DNA of 64,000 nucleotides from G963701675 sp963701675 (lineage in GTDB: Bacteria > Planctomycetota > Planctomycetia > Gemmatales > Gemmataceae). The notes under the pieces are model-generated. The model did no database searches and was not told the origin of the DNA. It worked only from the letters and a program-made list of their open reading frames with translations. The stretch covers positions 5,456,001 through 5,520,000 of the forward strand of contig OY969623.1 of the NCBI GenBank assembly GCA_963701675.1. The letters are read 5' to 3'. This document shows positions 42,410 through 50,793 of the stretch, one piece after another; the first letter of the stretch is position 1; each line of letters begins with the position of its first letter. The position numbers were made by a program, and so were the translations under genes.

Positions 42410-42917
42410 TCGAAAAACTCCAAACTAGGAAAAGGTTGTGAATCGACACGGTGCTCCGCAAGGAACCCCTCCCGTGCCCCTCTGGTGCCTCGTCTCTGTT
42501 CTCCGACTCGAGCTCTGTTCCGTTGGTTACTTCGTGGTGACCGCCTTGGCGAGTACTGCGGTCAGGTCTTCATCCAGGCCGGTCTTGCAGGCCTTGGATT
42601 TCCAGGATGCTTAGGCCTCGTCTTGAGTTAGACGACTAAACCTCCCCTCGGCTTGGCAACCGAGCAAACAGACCTGGCGATTATGTAGGTGTTACCGCAT
42701 ATTGCACGTGGTTCGCATCTTACCCATTTTTCCATGCGAGCCAAGGGCGCATGAACCGATTTTGTCGGTTGATCCGAAGATACCCACCCTATTTTCATTG
42801 TCAATAGCCTAGTAGCAGTTTTTTTCATTTTTTCTTAAGAACCTCACAACAGGTGCGTTAGGTCGGCGGAGCCGGCTAGACGGGAAGGATGGCTTTAGGT
42901 TGGGAAAAGCGGGGCGT
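42410..42917. other. 508-bp intergenic region: promoter and long leader
   Basis: No gene is supported here. It holds the promoter at 42777-42804 (minus strand) and a leader of about 360 nt for the downstream exported protein. On the minus strand the leader contains a short hairpin, CTCGGTTGCCAAGCCGAG, at about 42651-42668. A T-rich tract (plus strand 42820-42836) lies upstream of the promoter. No known riboswitch class was matched by eye. Confidence 0.5.
42777..42804 (-). promoter_or_regulatory. Putative sigma-70-type promoter
   Basis: On the minus strand TTGACA (42804-42799) is a perfect -35, followed after 16 nt by TATCTT (42782-42777), a four-of-six -10. It would drive the exported-protein gene that starts at 42409 with a leader of about 360 nt. 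Confidence 0.5.
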
Positions 42918-44675
42918 TCAGCTACCCACCGGAACGTGATCTCGAAACACGTAGCCATCCGACGGCGGGCCGTGCGATTGAGATCCCGTTAGGCCGTAGC
43001 TTGCGTCGGCGCCGTTGAGTAACTGTGGCGGATTGCCTGCGGGGCATAGGCCGGCTTCGAATGAAGCCTTGCTGGCGTTGGTCTCGCCGCCGACGGCCAC
43101 GTTCCCCCCGATGTGAACGGCGATGTCGCGCCCATCCGTATCGTGGGTGAGCATTCCATCACAGTCTCCGGAGTCCCGAAACGCAACGAGATCGCCCGAT
43201 GTGTCGAACTGCGAAGTGTCGCCGAAGCTGAGGTTTTGCGGATCGGTTTGAACGGGCGAATCGTCGACGGCGCCGGCCGTGAATTGGTTACCGCTGCCGT
43301 CGACGGCGTTGCCGTCCGCAGAGTAGTTTCCGCCTGCAAGCCCGTACCCGAAGCTATAGGCGTTGACGAGGCCGTTGGACGCATTGACATGCTGGATAAA
43401 GAGATTGTCGTAGTCTTCGGGATCGGGAGCGATGGCGGGATTGAATGCGCTATCGGTCACGCTGCCGCTCACGTAGAGTTGGCCGCCGATTACCGCCATG
43501 CCGTAAAACCCGTTGGAAGTCTTGTTGGACGGACTTCCGAGGCTCCAAATATGCGACCAGTTGCTCGTTAGATCGTCCACTTCGAGATCGAAGTCGAGCG
43601 GCTGCGCGATGCCGCCGTTGTCATACCGGCCGCCGATATAGCGGGTTCCCGCCGCGTCGGTCGCCAGTGACAAGCCCTTAGCCGCGGTTCCGAAATCCGC
43701 AAACACGTCGATAACTCCCGTCAAATCCGTGGTCATGTGAGAGATTTGAACCACGTCGTATCCGGCGCCGACATCCGCGGTACCGACGACGCTGATCTCT
43801 AGTCCGGCCGGTCGTCCCAGCATGTTCACCGTTATCGCTTCAAGTCTCGACGTCTCGCCTGGAGGGTAGATCAAAGTCTTGGTCGCGCCTCCGCCTTCGG
43901 AAGAGAAACGCTCGATGGTGTGGTTTACCAATGTGCCGCTCGTTGTTGTCTCTCGCGTGAGTACATAGATGGTGCCGTTCGTTGCGTGCGTGGCCGCATC
44001 GACGATCTCCTTTCGATTGCCGGGCGCCGGAGCGGAAAACTGCGATATCACTAATGCACCCGCGGCATCATACTGCCGTATCGAGCCGATTCGGCCCTGC
44101 TTTCCGGCGGTGATTGTTCTGCCTGCGGCCGGACCCGTGCCGATGGCGACGGCATTGACTCGGTCGGCGCGATCGCTTCCCGGTGCATCGTAACTGGACC
44201 ATAAGGCGGACTTGCTGGCGTCCTGGATCTGATGCGTGACGGACCAGCTGTCGGATTGTCCAAGCCAGCTGCCGGCGTCAAAGCGCCCGATGATCGACGT
44301 AACTACCTGGTAGGTCGGAATGATCCTCATCACCTTCCGTGAACCGACCGTCAGCTGTTCGATGGAATTCGCCTGGTTGATCGGCGGGTGCGCTCGTTCC
44401 GCGTCATCTTGTTGCACAGTTTTCGGCGGCGTCATCGTCGAAACGGTGGTCGTGCTTAAAGGAGAGCGGATCGACGAAGGCACTTCCTCAGCCGACGTTA
44501 ATCTGTCGTACTTCCGAACTCGGCATGTCCTTGCGGCCGAATGATCCATCGCTTTACGAAGCGAAATCTCGAAAAACGCGGCAGGATCGACGCTGACCAG
44601 TAACAGCGATCCCGCTTGATTCCGGCTTTCCAACTGTTCGAGATGTAGATTGACCCGGCTGGTGGTGCGCAACAC
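42918..44675 (-). CDS. Exported beta-propeller-type protein with planctomycete N-terminal motif (copy 1)
   Basis: A 585-residue protein beginning RVNLHLEQLESRNQAGSLLL, the LESR variant of the planctomycete N-terminal motif. A low-complexity linker to about 130 is followed by repeating beta segments: TITAGKQGRIGSI, GLEISVVGTADVGAGYDVVQ, GTRYIGGRYDNGGIA and GQLYVSGSVTDS. Blocks such as SVVGTADVGAGYDV and VAVTGVGDAGLGYDV align with the next gene, so the three genes at 38.7-44.7 kb are one paralogous family. It is likely exported. No catalytic motif was recognised. Confidence 0.8.
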   Translation of the reverse strand: MLRTTSRVNLHLEQLESRNQAGSLLLVSVDPAAFFEISLRKAMDHSAARTCRVRKYDRLTSAEEVPSSIRSPLSTTTVSTMTPPKTVQQDDAERAHPPINQANSIEQLTVGSRKVMRIIPTYQVVTSIIGRFDAGSWLGQSDSWSVTHQIQDASKSALWSSYDAPGSDRADRVNAVAIGTGPAAGRTITAGKQGRIGSIRQYDAAGALVISQFSAPAPGNRKEIVDAATHATNGTIYVLTRETTTSGTLVNHTIERFSSEGGGATKTLIYPPGETSRLEAITVNMLGRPAGLEISVVGTADVGAGYDVVQISHMTTDLTGVIDVFADFGTAAKGLSLATDAAGTRYIGGRYDNGGIAQPLDFDLEVDDLTSNWSHIWSLGSPSNKTSNGFYGMAVIGGQLYVSGSVTDSAFNPAIAPDPEDYDNLFIQHVNASNGLVNAYSFGYGLAGGNYSADGNAVDGSGNQFTAGAVDDSPVQTDPQNLSFGDTSQFDTSGDLVAFRDSGDCDGMLTHDTDGRDIAVHIGGNVAVGGETNASKASFEAGLCPAGNPPQLLNGADASYGLTGSQSHGPPSDGYVFRDHVPVGS

Positions 44676-44786
44676 GATGGCCTTCCTTGAGAGCGAACTT
44701 CGGCAGGGGAAAGCGCGGTCGAAGATAACCGCGGAGTCGTGGTTGTCAATGGCTCTGGTTCAGAATAGTGCGATTGAGGACGGACG

Positions 44787-46403
44787 TTACCCAAACCAAG
44801 GAGGCATCTGTCCTGCGGGTGGAAGTTTCACGACGCTGAGGCTGATGATGTGAGGATGGCTCCGCACTTCGGTCAGTGCCTGGTCCGGCGGGACGCCGTC
44901 AACGTTGAGCACGGCGATGGCCTCACCGCCGGCGTCCTGGCGTCCGACGGTCATTTGGGCGATGTTCACCTGGTGATTTCCGAAGATGGTGCCGATGTAA
45001 CCGATGAGTCCGGGCAAATCGCGGTGCGTAAAGATCAGCAGAATGCCATCCATGTACGTATCGAGATGGAACGGCCCCAGCTGCACTAGGCGCAGGAATT
45101 GATGGCCGAAGAGCGTGGCGGCCGCGGTGTAGCATTTGGTCTCCGTCCACACATCGGCGCGGATAAGCGTTCCAAAGTCGCCTTTTTGTGGACTAATCTG
45201 TTCAACGATCTCAATTCCCCGTTCTCGCGCTAGTAGTTCGGCATTGACGATGTTCACATTCTGGTCGAGTTTCAGTTCTAGAAGCCCGGCCGCAAAGGCG
45301 GCGGTGAGCAGCCGTGGGCTTCGTCTCGCTACGTCGCCGCGGTAGATCAGCTCGGCGCGGCGCACGGCGCCCTTGTCCATCTGGGCATGAAGGAGACCAA
45401 GCCGGCGGGCCATATCGACATAATGCCGCATCTCGTCTAGTTCGGCGCGGTCGACGGCGGCCATATTGACGGCAAACCCGATGAGGCCTTTGGTCAGATA
45501 GTCGACCAGCAGTTGCGCAGCCTCGATTGCGACGGACTCCTGGGCTTCGGTGGTCGAAGCGCCCAGGTGCGGCGTCACCACCACATTGGGCATCGCCAAC
45601 AACGGATGATTACCGGGAGGCTCGTTGACAAACACGTCGAGAGCGGCGCCGGCGATGTGACCGGACCGTAGCGCGTCGGCTAATGCACTCTCATTGACGA
45701 TCCCGCCACGCGCACAGTTCAGCACGCGGGCGCCTTTCTTTAGCCGGCCGAGCTGGGCGGCGCCGATCAGGTCCCGTGTTTCGTCTGTCAGCGGAGTGTG
45801 CACGGTGAGGAAGTCGCATCGAGGTAACAGCTCGTCGAGATTGGAGACGGCTTCAATTCCCAACTGCGCGGCGCGGTCCGGCGAAAGAAACGGATCGAAT
45901 CCGACGACCTTCATGTCCATAGCCGCGGCCCGCCGCGCAACTTCGCGACCGATGCGACCCAAACCGACAATTCCGAGCGTTTTTCCGGCCAGCTGTGTGC
46001 CTACGAACTTGCCTCGCTCCCACTTTCCGCCATGCAAACTTGCGTCGGCAGCTGGGATGTGGCGGGCAAGCGACAGCAACATCGCCATCGTATGCTCGCA
46101 CGTACTTACCGTGTTGCCGCCGGGTGTGTTCATGACGACGATGCCGGACCGTGTCGCGGCCGCGACATCGATGTTATCCACGCCGACGCCGGCACGAACG
46201 ATGGCCCGCAGCCTTCCGGGGTTCTCCAGGAGGTCTGCCGTGATGCGCGTGCCGCTTCGGACGATGACGCCGTCCGCCACGCGTAGAGCCTCTTGCAGCC
46301 CCGCGCCGGTCAGCCCATGGCGTTCGTCCAGATCAAACCCCGCCTGAAGGAGGAGGTCGATCCCGGACGGTTCCAGTTTGTCGCTAAGGAGAACGCGAGG
46401 CAT
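44787..46403 (-). CDS. serA: D-3-phosphoglycerate dehydrogenase SerA
   Basis: A 538-residue long-form phosphoglycerate dehydrogenase, the first enzyme of serine synthesis (3-phosphoglycerate to 3-phosphohydroxypyruvate, NAD-linked). The nucleotide-binding block is LGIVGLGRIGREVARRAAAM near residue 143. The catalytic residues are in VLNCARGGIVNE (Arg near 235), LDVFVNEPPGNHPLL (Glu near 264) and VVTPHLGAST (His near 282). An intervening domain follows at about 315-455, and a C-terminal ACT domain (about 465-538, DLPGLIGYIGTIFGNHQVNI) suggests serine feedback. The start overlaps the stop of the class V aminotransferase (TAATG). Confidence 0.95.
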   Translation of the reverse strand: MPRVLLSDKLEPSGIDLLLQAGFDLDERHGLTGAGLQEALRVADGVIVRSGTRITADLLENPGRLRAIVRAGVGVDNIDVAAATRSGIVVMNTPGGNTVSTCEHTMAMLLSLARHIPAADASLHGGKWERGKFVGTQLAGKTLGIVGLGRIGREVARRAAAMDMKVVGFDPFLSPDRAAQLGIEAVSNLDELLPRCDFLTVHTPLTDETRDLIGAAQLGRLKKGARVLNCARGGIVNESALADALRSGHIAGAALDVFVNEPPGNHPLLAMPNVVVTPHLGASTTEAQESVAIEAAQLLVDYLTKGLIGFAVNMAAVDRAELDEMRHYVDMARRLGLLHAQMDKGAVRRAELIYRGDVARRSPRLLTAAFAAGLLELKLDQNVNIVNAELLARERGIEIVEQISPQKGDFGTLIRADVWTETKCYTAAATLFGHQFLRLVQLGPFHLDTYMDGILLIFTHRDLPGLIGYIGTIFGNHQVNIAQMTVGRQDAGGEAIAVLNVDGVPPDQALTEVRSHPHIISLSVVKLPPAGQMPPWFG

Positions 46404-47557
46404 TATCTCGAAGTTTTCGCAGCCTCATGTGCAAACACTCGCTGGGCCGCCGTCAGCCCGACTCCGGGCTCCAACGAGTGACCCATCGCACGCAATACCA
46501 GTTCTACACCCGCCAGTGCCGCCAGCACGTCGAATTGGTCCACATAGCCCATGTGGCCGAGGCGGACGATCTTGCCCTTAAGGTTGTCCTGTCCACCAGC
46601 CAATTTCAAACCGTATTGTTTTTCCAGTTTGCCGAGCAATTCGACACCGTCAATGCCGCTGGGCACCTTGAAAACGGAAAGCCCCTCGGCCGGGCGCTCG
46701 GAGAAAAGTTCGAGACCCATCGCCTGAAAAGCGGCGCGAGCGGCCGCCGACAGTCGGGCATGGCGGGCCCAGATGTTTTCAATGCCCTCTGTCCGAAGTC
46801 GCTTCAAGCTCAATCGCATTGCGCGGAGGAGAGTGTGCGCCGAAGTATACGGTGTGTCGGGTGTGTCGAGTTTCGAGCGTGCCTTTTGTAAGTCGAAATA
46901 AAACGCGCGCGGCGCCGGGTTCTTCTCGATCAGCCGCCAAGCTTTGTCGCTTACCGACAAGAACGCAAGTCCGGGTGGCATCATCAACGCCTTTTGTGAT
47001 CCTGTCACGCAAACATCAATGTGCCACTCGTCCGTTCGGCATTCCATCGCGGCCAGCCCGCTGACGGCGTCCACGATTAGCACGGCCGGCGTTGCGGTCA
47101 CCAATCGACCAAACGCGGCGACATCATGGCCGACACCGGTCGATGTTTCGCTCAATGTGGTGCACACCGCCGCCGCATCGGGATGGGCGGCCAGGGCTTG
47201 GGTGAGCTGCTCCGGCTGAACCGCCTTGCCGGGCGGCACCGAGACGCTAATCGCTTCGACTCCAAAAGCTTTGCAGATGTTACGCCAGCGCTCACCGAAG
47301 CGACCGGCAATCAAACAAAGGGCCTTACTTCCGGCGGGAAGACAATTGGCAATGGCTGCTTCCAGGCCGCCGGTTCCGGAACTCGTGAGCGGAATAACCG
47401 GATTCTTGGTCTGGAAGACGTACTGCAAATCTTCGAGTACCTCGCCGAGCAGTTGTCGAAACTCGGGCGTTCGGTGGTAAGGCACCGGCTTGGCCATTTC
47501 GAGCAGTGTGTCTTCCGGCACGGGCGACGGGCCGGGAGTAAAAAGTCGATACTTCAT
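46403..47557 (-). CDS. Class V aminotransferase (alanine-glyoxylate / phosphoserine type)
   Basis: A 384-residue PLP enzyme of the alanine-glyoxylate/serine-pyruvate aminotransferase branch. Visible blocks are LFTPGPSPVPEDTLLEMAKP at the N-terminus, PLTSSGTGGLEAAIANCL near 62, VDAVSGLAAMECRTDEWHID near 165 and the Schiff-base lysine in VCVTGSQKALMMPPGL near 190. Coupling to serA by a TAATG overlap indicates that it supplies the second step of serine synthesis, amination of phosphohydroxypyruvate, in place of SerC; this is inference from context. GAGGA sits 7 nt before the ATG at 47557; the longer frame to 47632 lacks support. Confidence 0.88.
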   Translation of the reverse strand: MKYRLFTPGPSPVPEDTLLEMAKPVPYHRTPEFRQLLGEVLEDLQYVFQTKNPVIPLTSSGTGGLEAAIANCLPAGSKALCLIAGRFGERWRNICKAFGVEAISVSVPPGKAVQPEQLTQALAAHPDAAAVCTTLSETSTGVGHDVAAFGRLVTATPAVLIVDAVSGLAAMECRTDEWHIDVCVTGSQKALMMPPGLAFLSVSDKAWRLIEKNPAPRAFYFDLQKARSKLDTPDTPYTSAHTLLRAMRLSLKRLRTEGIENIWARHARLSAAARAAFQAMGLELFSERPAEGLSVFKVPSGIDGVELLGKLEKQYGLKLAGGQDNLKGKIVRLGHMGYVDQFDVLAALAGVELVLRAMGHSLEPGVGLTAAQRVFAHEAAKTSR

Positions 47558-47642
47558 GCGCGTATCCTCACCGCAGTCGATTGGGTCCGTTGTAATTGTA
47601 AACCATAATGGAATGATACGTTTGGCGGCCACCTAATACACA

Positions 47643-48377
47643 CTATGGTGTGACTGGCCGTGTTACGAGGCTATCCAGGGCGAAGTACGCCGGCGTATTC
47701 ATGCCGAACTGAGGGTGATTGTCGGACGAAGTGAGTTCAAAAACGAGCGTCACCGCATCTCCCAACGGCGTCAGGTTGACGGTCGACCAACCGTCGACAA
47801 TGTAGTCCGAGCCGTTGTCCGCGAAACGGTAGTCCGCCAGGTAAAAGTCAACGGATCCCGTCGGCATCTCTTGTGCGTCCAGGCCGTAGATCGTCAGCAA
47901 GAAAAAGTCCGGATCGTTCCCGGTAGGGCCGCCGAACTTCTTGGCGAATGCATCACCCAACTTCATCGACAATGCGGCGTAGGTCGAATTGGTGATGCGA
48001 ACGGAGCGAAGCTTTCGTCCTGCAGGCAGTTCAATGCGGGCGTCTCCTAGCGAGAAATTGAAGGCGACCCCAAAGTTCGCTGAATCGTGACCGCCGCCGC
48101 CCGGAAGGTTGTAGGCACTATACTGGTTCGAGAAGCCCGGCGTGTTTACGTCCGTCACGTTGGAACAAGCCCACCCTGTCCAGATACCAAAGGTCTGGTC
48201 GTACAGATTGTTAAAGAAGGCGCCTCGGCTTGTAAAGCCGCCGGCGCCGTCGGAACCGTTGTAATACGAGTTCGGGGCGAGCGAGATGTCCTCGAAGTCC
48301 ACGACCCGGACAAGCTGAGCCGACGCGGGCTGTAAGACCACAAGCGACACGATGCTTCCCAGTAGAAATCGGCACAT
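47643..48377 (-). CDS. DUF4465 exported protein behind a cobalamin riboswitch
   Basis: A 244-residue exported protein. The signal peptide (residues 1-20, ending PASAQ) is followed by a DUF4465 domain with its characteristic blocks: FEDISLAPNSYYNGSDGAGGF (about 28-48), GWACSNVTDVNTPGFSNQYSA, AAGRKLRSVRITNSTYAAL-like strands, KKFGGPTGNDPDFF, VDFYLADYRFADNGSDYIVD and FGMNTPAYFALDSL near the end. The fold should be a beta-sandwich. It lies 28 nt after the DUF1559 gene, which carries the riboswitch, so both are predicted to be repressed by B12. I recall DUF4465 proteins recurring in B12-linked loci of Bacteroidetes; that memory is unchecked. Confidence 0.85.
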   Translation of the reverse strand: MCRFLLGSIVSLVVLQPASAQLVRVVDFEDISLAPNSYYNGSDGAGGFTSRGAFFNNLYDQTFGIWTGWACSNVTDVNTPGFSNQYSAYNLPGGGGHDSANFGVAFNFSLGDARIELPAGRKLRSVRITNSTYAALSMKLGDAFAKKFGGPTGNDPDFFLLTIYGLDAQEMPTGSVDFYLADYRFADNGSDYIVDGWSTVNLTPLGDAVTLVFELTSSDNHPQFGMNTPAYFALDSLVTRPVTP

Positions 48378-48405
48378 TTTGTCATCCTCCTGTTGTTGGG
48401 GCGAG

Positions 48406-49281
48406 TCACGGTTGGTCGGTGAATGGCTCTCCCAGCGCGCGCGTACAAATCGCGGCGAGATTTTTCAGATTTATCGTTTCGCGCAAGAATCGCGCTGAGC
48501 CGTCGCAAAAAAGTCCGTGCGCCCCTTGCGGGTGATAGCTGCGGATGTCGTGCTCCCAGAGAGGCGCTTGATTGATGGGGAATGCTTGATCGAAGAGATT
48601 CCTGCCGTTTATCCACTGCCCGTCCGGAAACGCGGCCGCTTCGGCGACGATGAGCGTGTTGGCGGTACCGTCGACCACCTCGGCAATGCGATAGGCGCGG
48701 TCATAGATCATCACTCCCTTCGGCGGATTGTTGGGGGTAGTGATGCGCTCGCCATAGATGCCGCCGTAGTCGCAGACCGCGCGCCCTTCGACGTGAAACT
48801 CCGCTCGTGGCGTGCTCGGACACATGTAGGTGCTTATCAGCGTCGCGGCGGCCGCCGCGTTTTCAGGACTGTCGAAGGCCTTCGTCAGGTCCATTTGGGC
48901 GCTGAGATTCCCTTGCTCGATGAACGGCAGGATGAATGCACTCCAAGCCAGCTGTCGCTTCGTCGGATCATTCGGTGGCCGCCACTCGATCCCCCCCGGT
49001 GGGAAGGAACCGTGGCCGTCGTGATAGTGCTGTAGGGCAATGCCAAGCTGGCGTAGGTTATTCCCGCAGCGCGTTCGATTGGCAGCCTCCCGCACGCGCT
49101 GCACGGCTGGAAGCAAAAGCGCGATTAGCACGCCAATGATGGCAATGACAACGAGAAGTTCGATGAGCGTAAACGCCCGCCGAGATTCACCACAAAGGCA
49201 CAAAGAACACAAAGAATGCGCCCGGGGGTTGTTCTTTGTGTCCTTTGTGTCTTTGTGGTGAACGTAAGAAAAGCGCGCCAT
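48406..49281 (-). CDS. DUF1559 prepilin-like protein, first gene under a cobalamin riboswitch
   Basis: A 291-residue protein. The first 34 residues (HHKDTKDTKNNP, then LCSLCLCGESRR) are translated from a CACAAAG palindrome, so the leader is unusually long. The prepilin-like segment follows: RAFTLIELLVVIAIIGVLIA. The DUF1559 body has NNLRQLGIALQHYHDGHGSF and ends with HPQGAHGLFCDGSARFLRET. The start at 49281 has AAGGA 5 nt upstream, within the riboswitch expression platform. An alternative start inside the repeat is possible. It precedes the DUF4465 gene by 28 nt. Its role in cobalamin biology is not obvious. Confidence 0.82.
   Translation of the reverse strand: MARFSYVHHKDTKDTKNNPRAHSLCSLCLCGESRRAFTLIELLVVIAIIGVLIALLLPAVQRVREAANRTRCGNNLRQLGIALQHYHDGHGSFPPGGIEWRPPNDPTKRQLAWSAFILPFIEQGNLSAQMDLTKAFDSPENAAAAATLISTYMCPSTPRAEFHVEGRAVCDYGGIYGERITTPNNPPKGVMIYDRAYRIAEVVDGTANTLIVAEAAAFPDGQWINGRNLFDQAFPINQAPLWEHDIRSYHPQGAHGLFCDGSARFLRETINLKNLAAICTRALGEPFTDQP
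49186..49262. repeat. CACAAAG-type palindromic repeat, copy 2
   Basis: A near-perfect palindrome: 31-nt arms (left beginning TTCACCACAAAGGCACAAAG, right ending CTTTGTGGTGAA) around a 15-nt loop at 49217-49231. The arms differ at two sites, both transitions that keep G-U pairing. It sits between the riboswitch and the prepilin helix of the DUF1559 gene and encodes part of its leader. It is related to the copy at 37530-37610. Confidence 0.85.
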
Positions 49282-49291
49282 GGCCGTCCTT

Positions 49292-49310
49292 CCTGCCGGT
49301 CCGGGCAGAG
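49292..49310 (-). promoter_or_regulatory. Ribosome-site-sequestering hairpin (expression platform)
   Basis: On the minus strand CTGCC and GGCAG flank a short loop just before AAGGACGGCC and the ATG at 49281. Folding would hide the GGCAGGAAGGA ribosome-site region, the usual translational output of cobalamin riboswitches. Confidence 0.5.
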
Positions 49311-49326
49311 GTAACGTTCCACGGCA

Positions 49327-49499
49327 GGCAGGTCTTCTGGCTTACGGCTCCTTACGGTCCGGGACGGCCTTCCCAGGGTTTTCACCCCAGTGGCAACGTC
49401 GCCCGCGGACCTGGCCGATCACAGCGGCGGCCCCGCAACGGTTTCTCACCGTTTTCCCTCTTGTCCCACGGCCCGAGAATCGAACCGCAGAACCTGCCG
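49327..49499 (-). promoter_or_regulatory. Cobalamin (B12) riboswitch
   Basis: On the minus strand the conserved parts appear in order. A 5' stem strand GGCAGG lies at about 49493-49499. GGAAAACGGTGAGAAACCG comes next, then GCGGGGCCGCCGCTGTGA near 49420-49440. GCCACTGG is at 49387-49394 and GGGAAGGC at 49367-49374. The B12 box, AAGCCAGAAGACCTGCC, is at 49327-49343, and its CCTGCC pairs with the 5' GGCAGG. This is the class of RNA that binds adenosyl- or methylcobalamin and usually shuts off downstream genes. It starts about 51 nt after the upstream gene's stop and ends 45 nt before the DUF1559 start. Confidence 0.93.
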
Positions 49500-49549
49500 A
49501 GGTCTGGTTTTCGTTGTAGCAAATCGACGGCCGGTCGGCCCGTTGCGAG

Positions 49550-50500
49550 TCACGAATCGCTGCTGCCTCGCGCAATAAGCTTCTGTATCACTTCCGCACT
49601 CACGGTCGCCGTCATGATGATCGTGTTGCTGTGCGCGCTGATCTTGACCCCATCCAAGACCTGCTTGACCAAGGTGGTTTCCGCCGGATCGTCCGCGAAG
49701 GCGCTCATGAGTTGCGACGCGGCTTTCATGGCCTCCTTCAGATCGTTGGCGACACGAATTGCCGACGGCGCGTCCTGCGTGACCACCGTGAAATGGAAGT
49801 GCACGGCATCGGTGATCGTGATTCCGCCGAAGAACTGCTCCACTTTGTCCGGGGAGGTAGTTGTTCCCGTTAGGCCCTTGCCTAACGCGGAAAGAGTGAT
49901 GCACTGCTTCGGATTCTCTTTTTTAAGCACGGCCCTCAGGTCCTTCGAAAGGGCTGATTTCTTCTTGCCGTTGCTGACCTGAAGAGCGTCGGTTACGTAG
50001 TTCTTCTTGACCGACGCCACCAGCGTTTGGGCGTCTGCGAAGGAAAAGTACGTGGGCCTTTCCTCTTCCGGCAGCCACGCTTCGAAGAGTGCCTGCCCGT
50101 CGAACGAGTGAATTTTGAAATGATCCTTTCTCTCCACCGAAGCTGCCTTCGCCAGCGTTTTGATTTTGTTGATGTCGAACTTGCCCTTCACGATGACAAA
50201 TACTTCGTCTTCGTCATCGACGTTCGAAGTTGCCAGGATTACACGCTCCACATCCTTGAGCGGGTCGAACCCGAGAGTCGACATCGCAAAACTCGCTTCC
50301 GGAAGTTCGCGAATGTTCTCACGGATCTTCGGAATTTCCTTCTTTATTAGATCGCACGCCAATACCATCTTGACGTTGCACGTGAGGACGGCCTGAGTAT
50401 CGCCGGGCAAAAGTTCATAGACGTCCGCAGCAGATGCGGGCCTCGCGGCCAGGATTAACAGTGCGCTTGCGACGAGGAATCGGCGTTGAAGGAGCTTCAT
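49550..50500 (-). CDS. Exported protein of unknown function
   Basis: A 316-residue protein with a signal peptide (MKLLQRRFLVASALLILAARPASA). The mature part starts ADVYELLPGDTQAVLTCNVKM and alternates beta strands and helices without a motif I recognise (VFVIVKGKFDINKIKTLAKA, LVASVKKNYVTDALQ). It resembles planctomycete secreted proteins that open with a statement about a pressure or level to be controlled, but no family was assigned. GAGG lies 8 nt before the ATG at 50500; the upstream extension to 50587 is unsupported. The gene ends just before the riboswitch. Confidence 0.75.
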   Translation of the reverse strand: MKLLQRRFLVASALLILAARPASAADVYELLPGDTQAVLTCNVKMVLACDLIKKEIPKIRENIRELPEASFAMSTLGFDPLKDVERVILATSNVDDEDEVFVIVKGKFDINKIKTLAKAASVERKDHFKIHSFDGQALFEAWLPEEERPTYFSFADAQTLVASVKKNYVTDALQVSNGKKKSALSKDLRAVLKKENPKQCITLSALGKGLTGTTTSPDKVEQFFGGITITDAVHFHFTVVTQDAPSAIRVANDLKEAMKAASQLMSAFADDPAETTLVKQVLDGVKISAHSNTIIMTATVSAEVIQKLIARGSSDS

Positions 50501-50721
50501 GAAGGGTACCTCGGAATGAACTTGTTTGACTTCTCGGAAAGAGCCGAGCTTCTGAGCAATACTGGCTTGAATCAATCCGTAAGTCAAAATCCGCGGTGGG
50601 GTTCGTGATGGTCGAACGATGGACCGGGCGTGAGCTGTCCTATAGCTATCGATGAGTCGGATCGGTTGCCGTCCGATTTTTGGCTTCTAAACTGAATTGA
50701 TGGAAGAGTTTAGCACGAGAG

Positions 50722-50750
50722 TTGACGCCTGGTGCGCCCGTCGATAGCAT
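50722..50750 (+). promoter_or_regulatory. Putative promoter of the rpmF-plsX-fab operon
   Basis: TTGACG at 50722-50727 and TAGCAT at 50745-50750 are separated by 17 nt. Transcription would begin near 50757, leaving a leader of about 37 nt before the rpmF ATG at 50794. Confidence 0.55.
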
Positions 50751-50793
50751 GACGTGCTTCACGCACTCAGGCCATTTACAAAGGTCATCCATC

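Noticed and set aside
42215..42631. Plus-strand frame across the start of an exported protein gene
   Set aside because: Antisense to the coding region and leader; no motif.
49125..49385. Alternative minus-strand frame containing KTQRTQR and LCVLCAFVVNL
   Set aside because: It is the same palindrome read in another frame, with no domain after it; the DUF1559 frame is real.
49441..49499. tRNA-like T-arm (GGTTCGATTC on the minus strand)
   Set aside because: It is part of the cobalamin riboswitch; no acceptor, D or anticodon arms fit.
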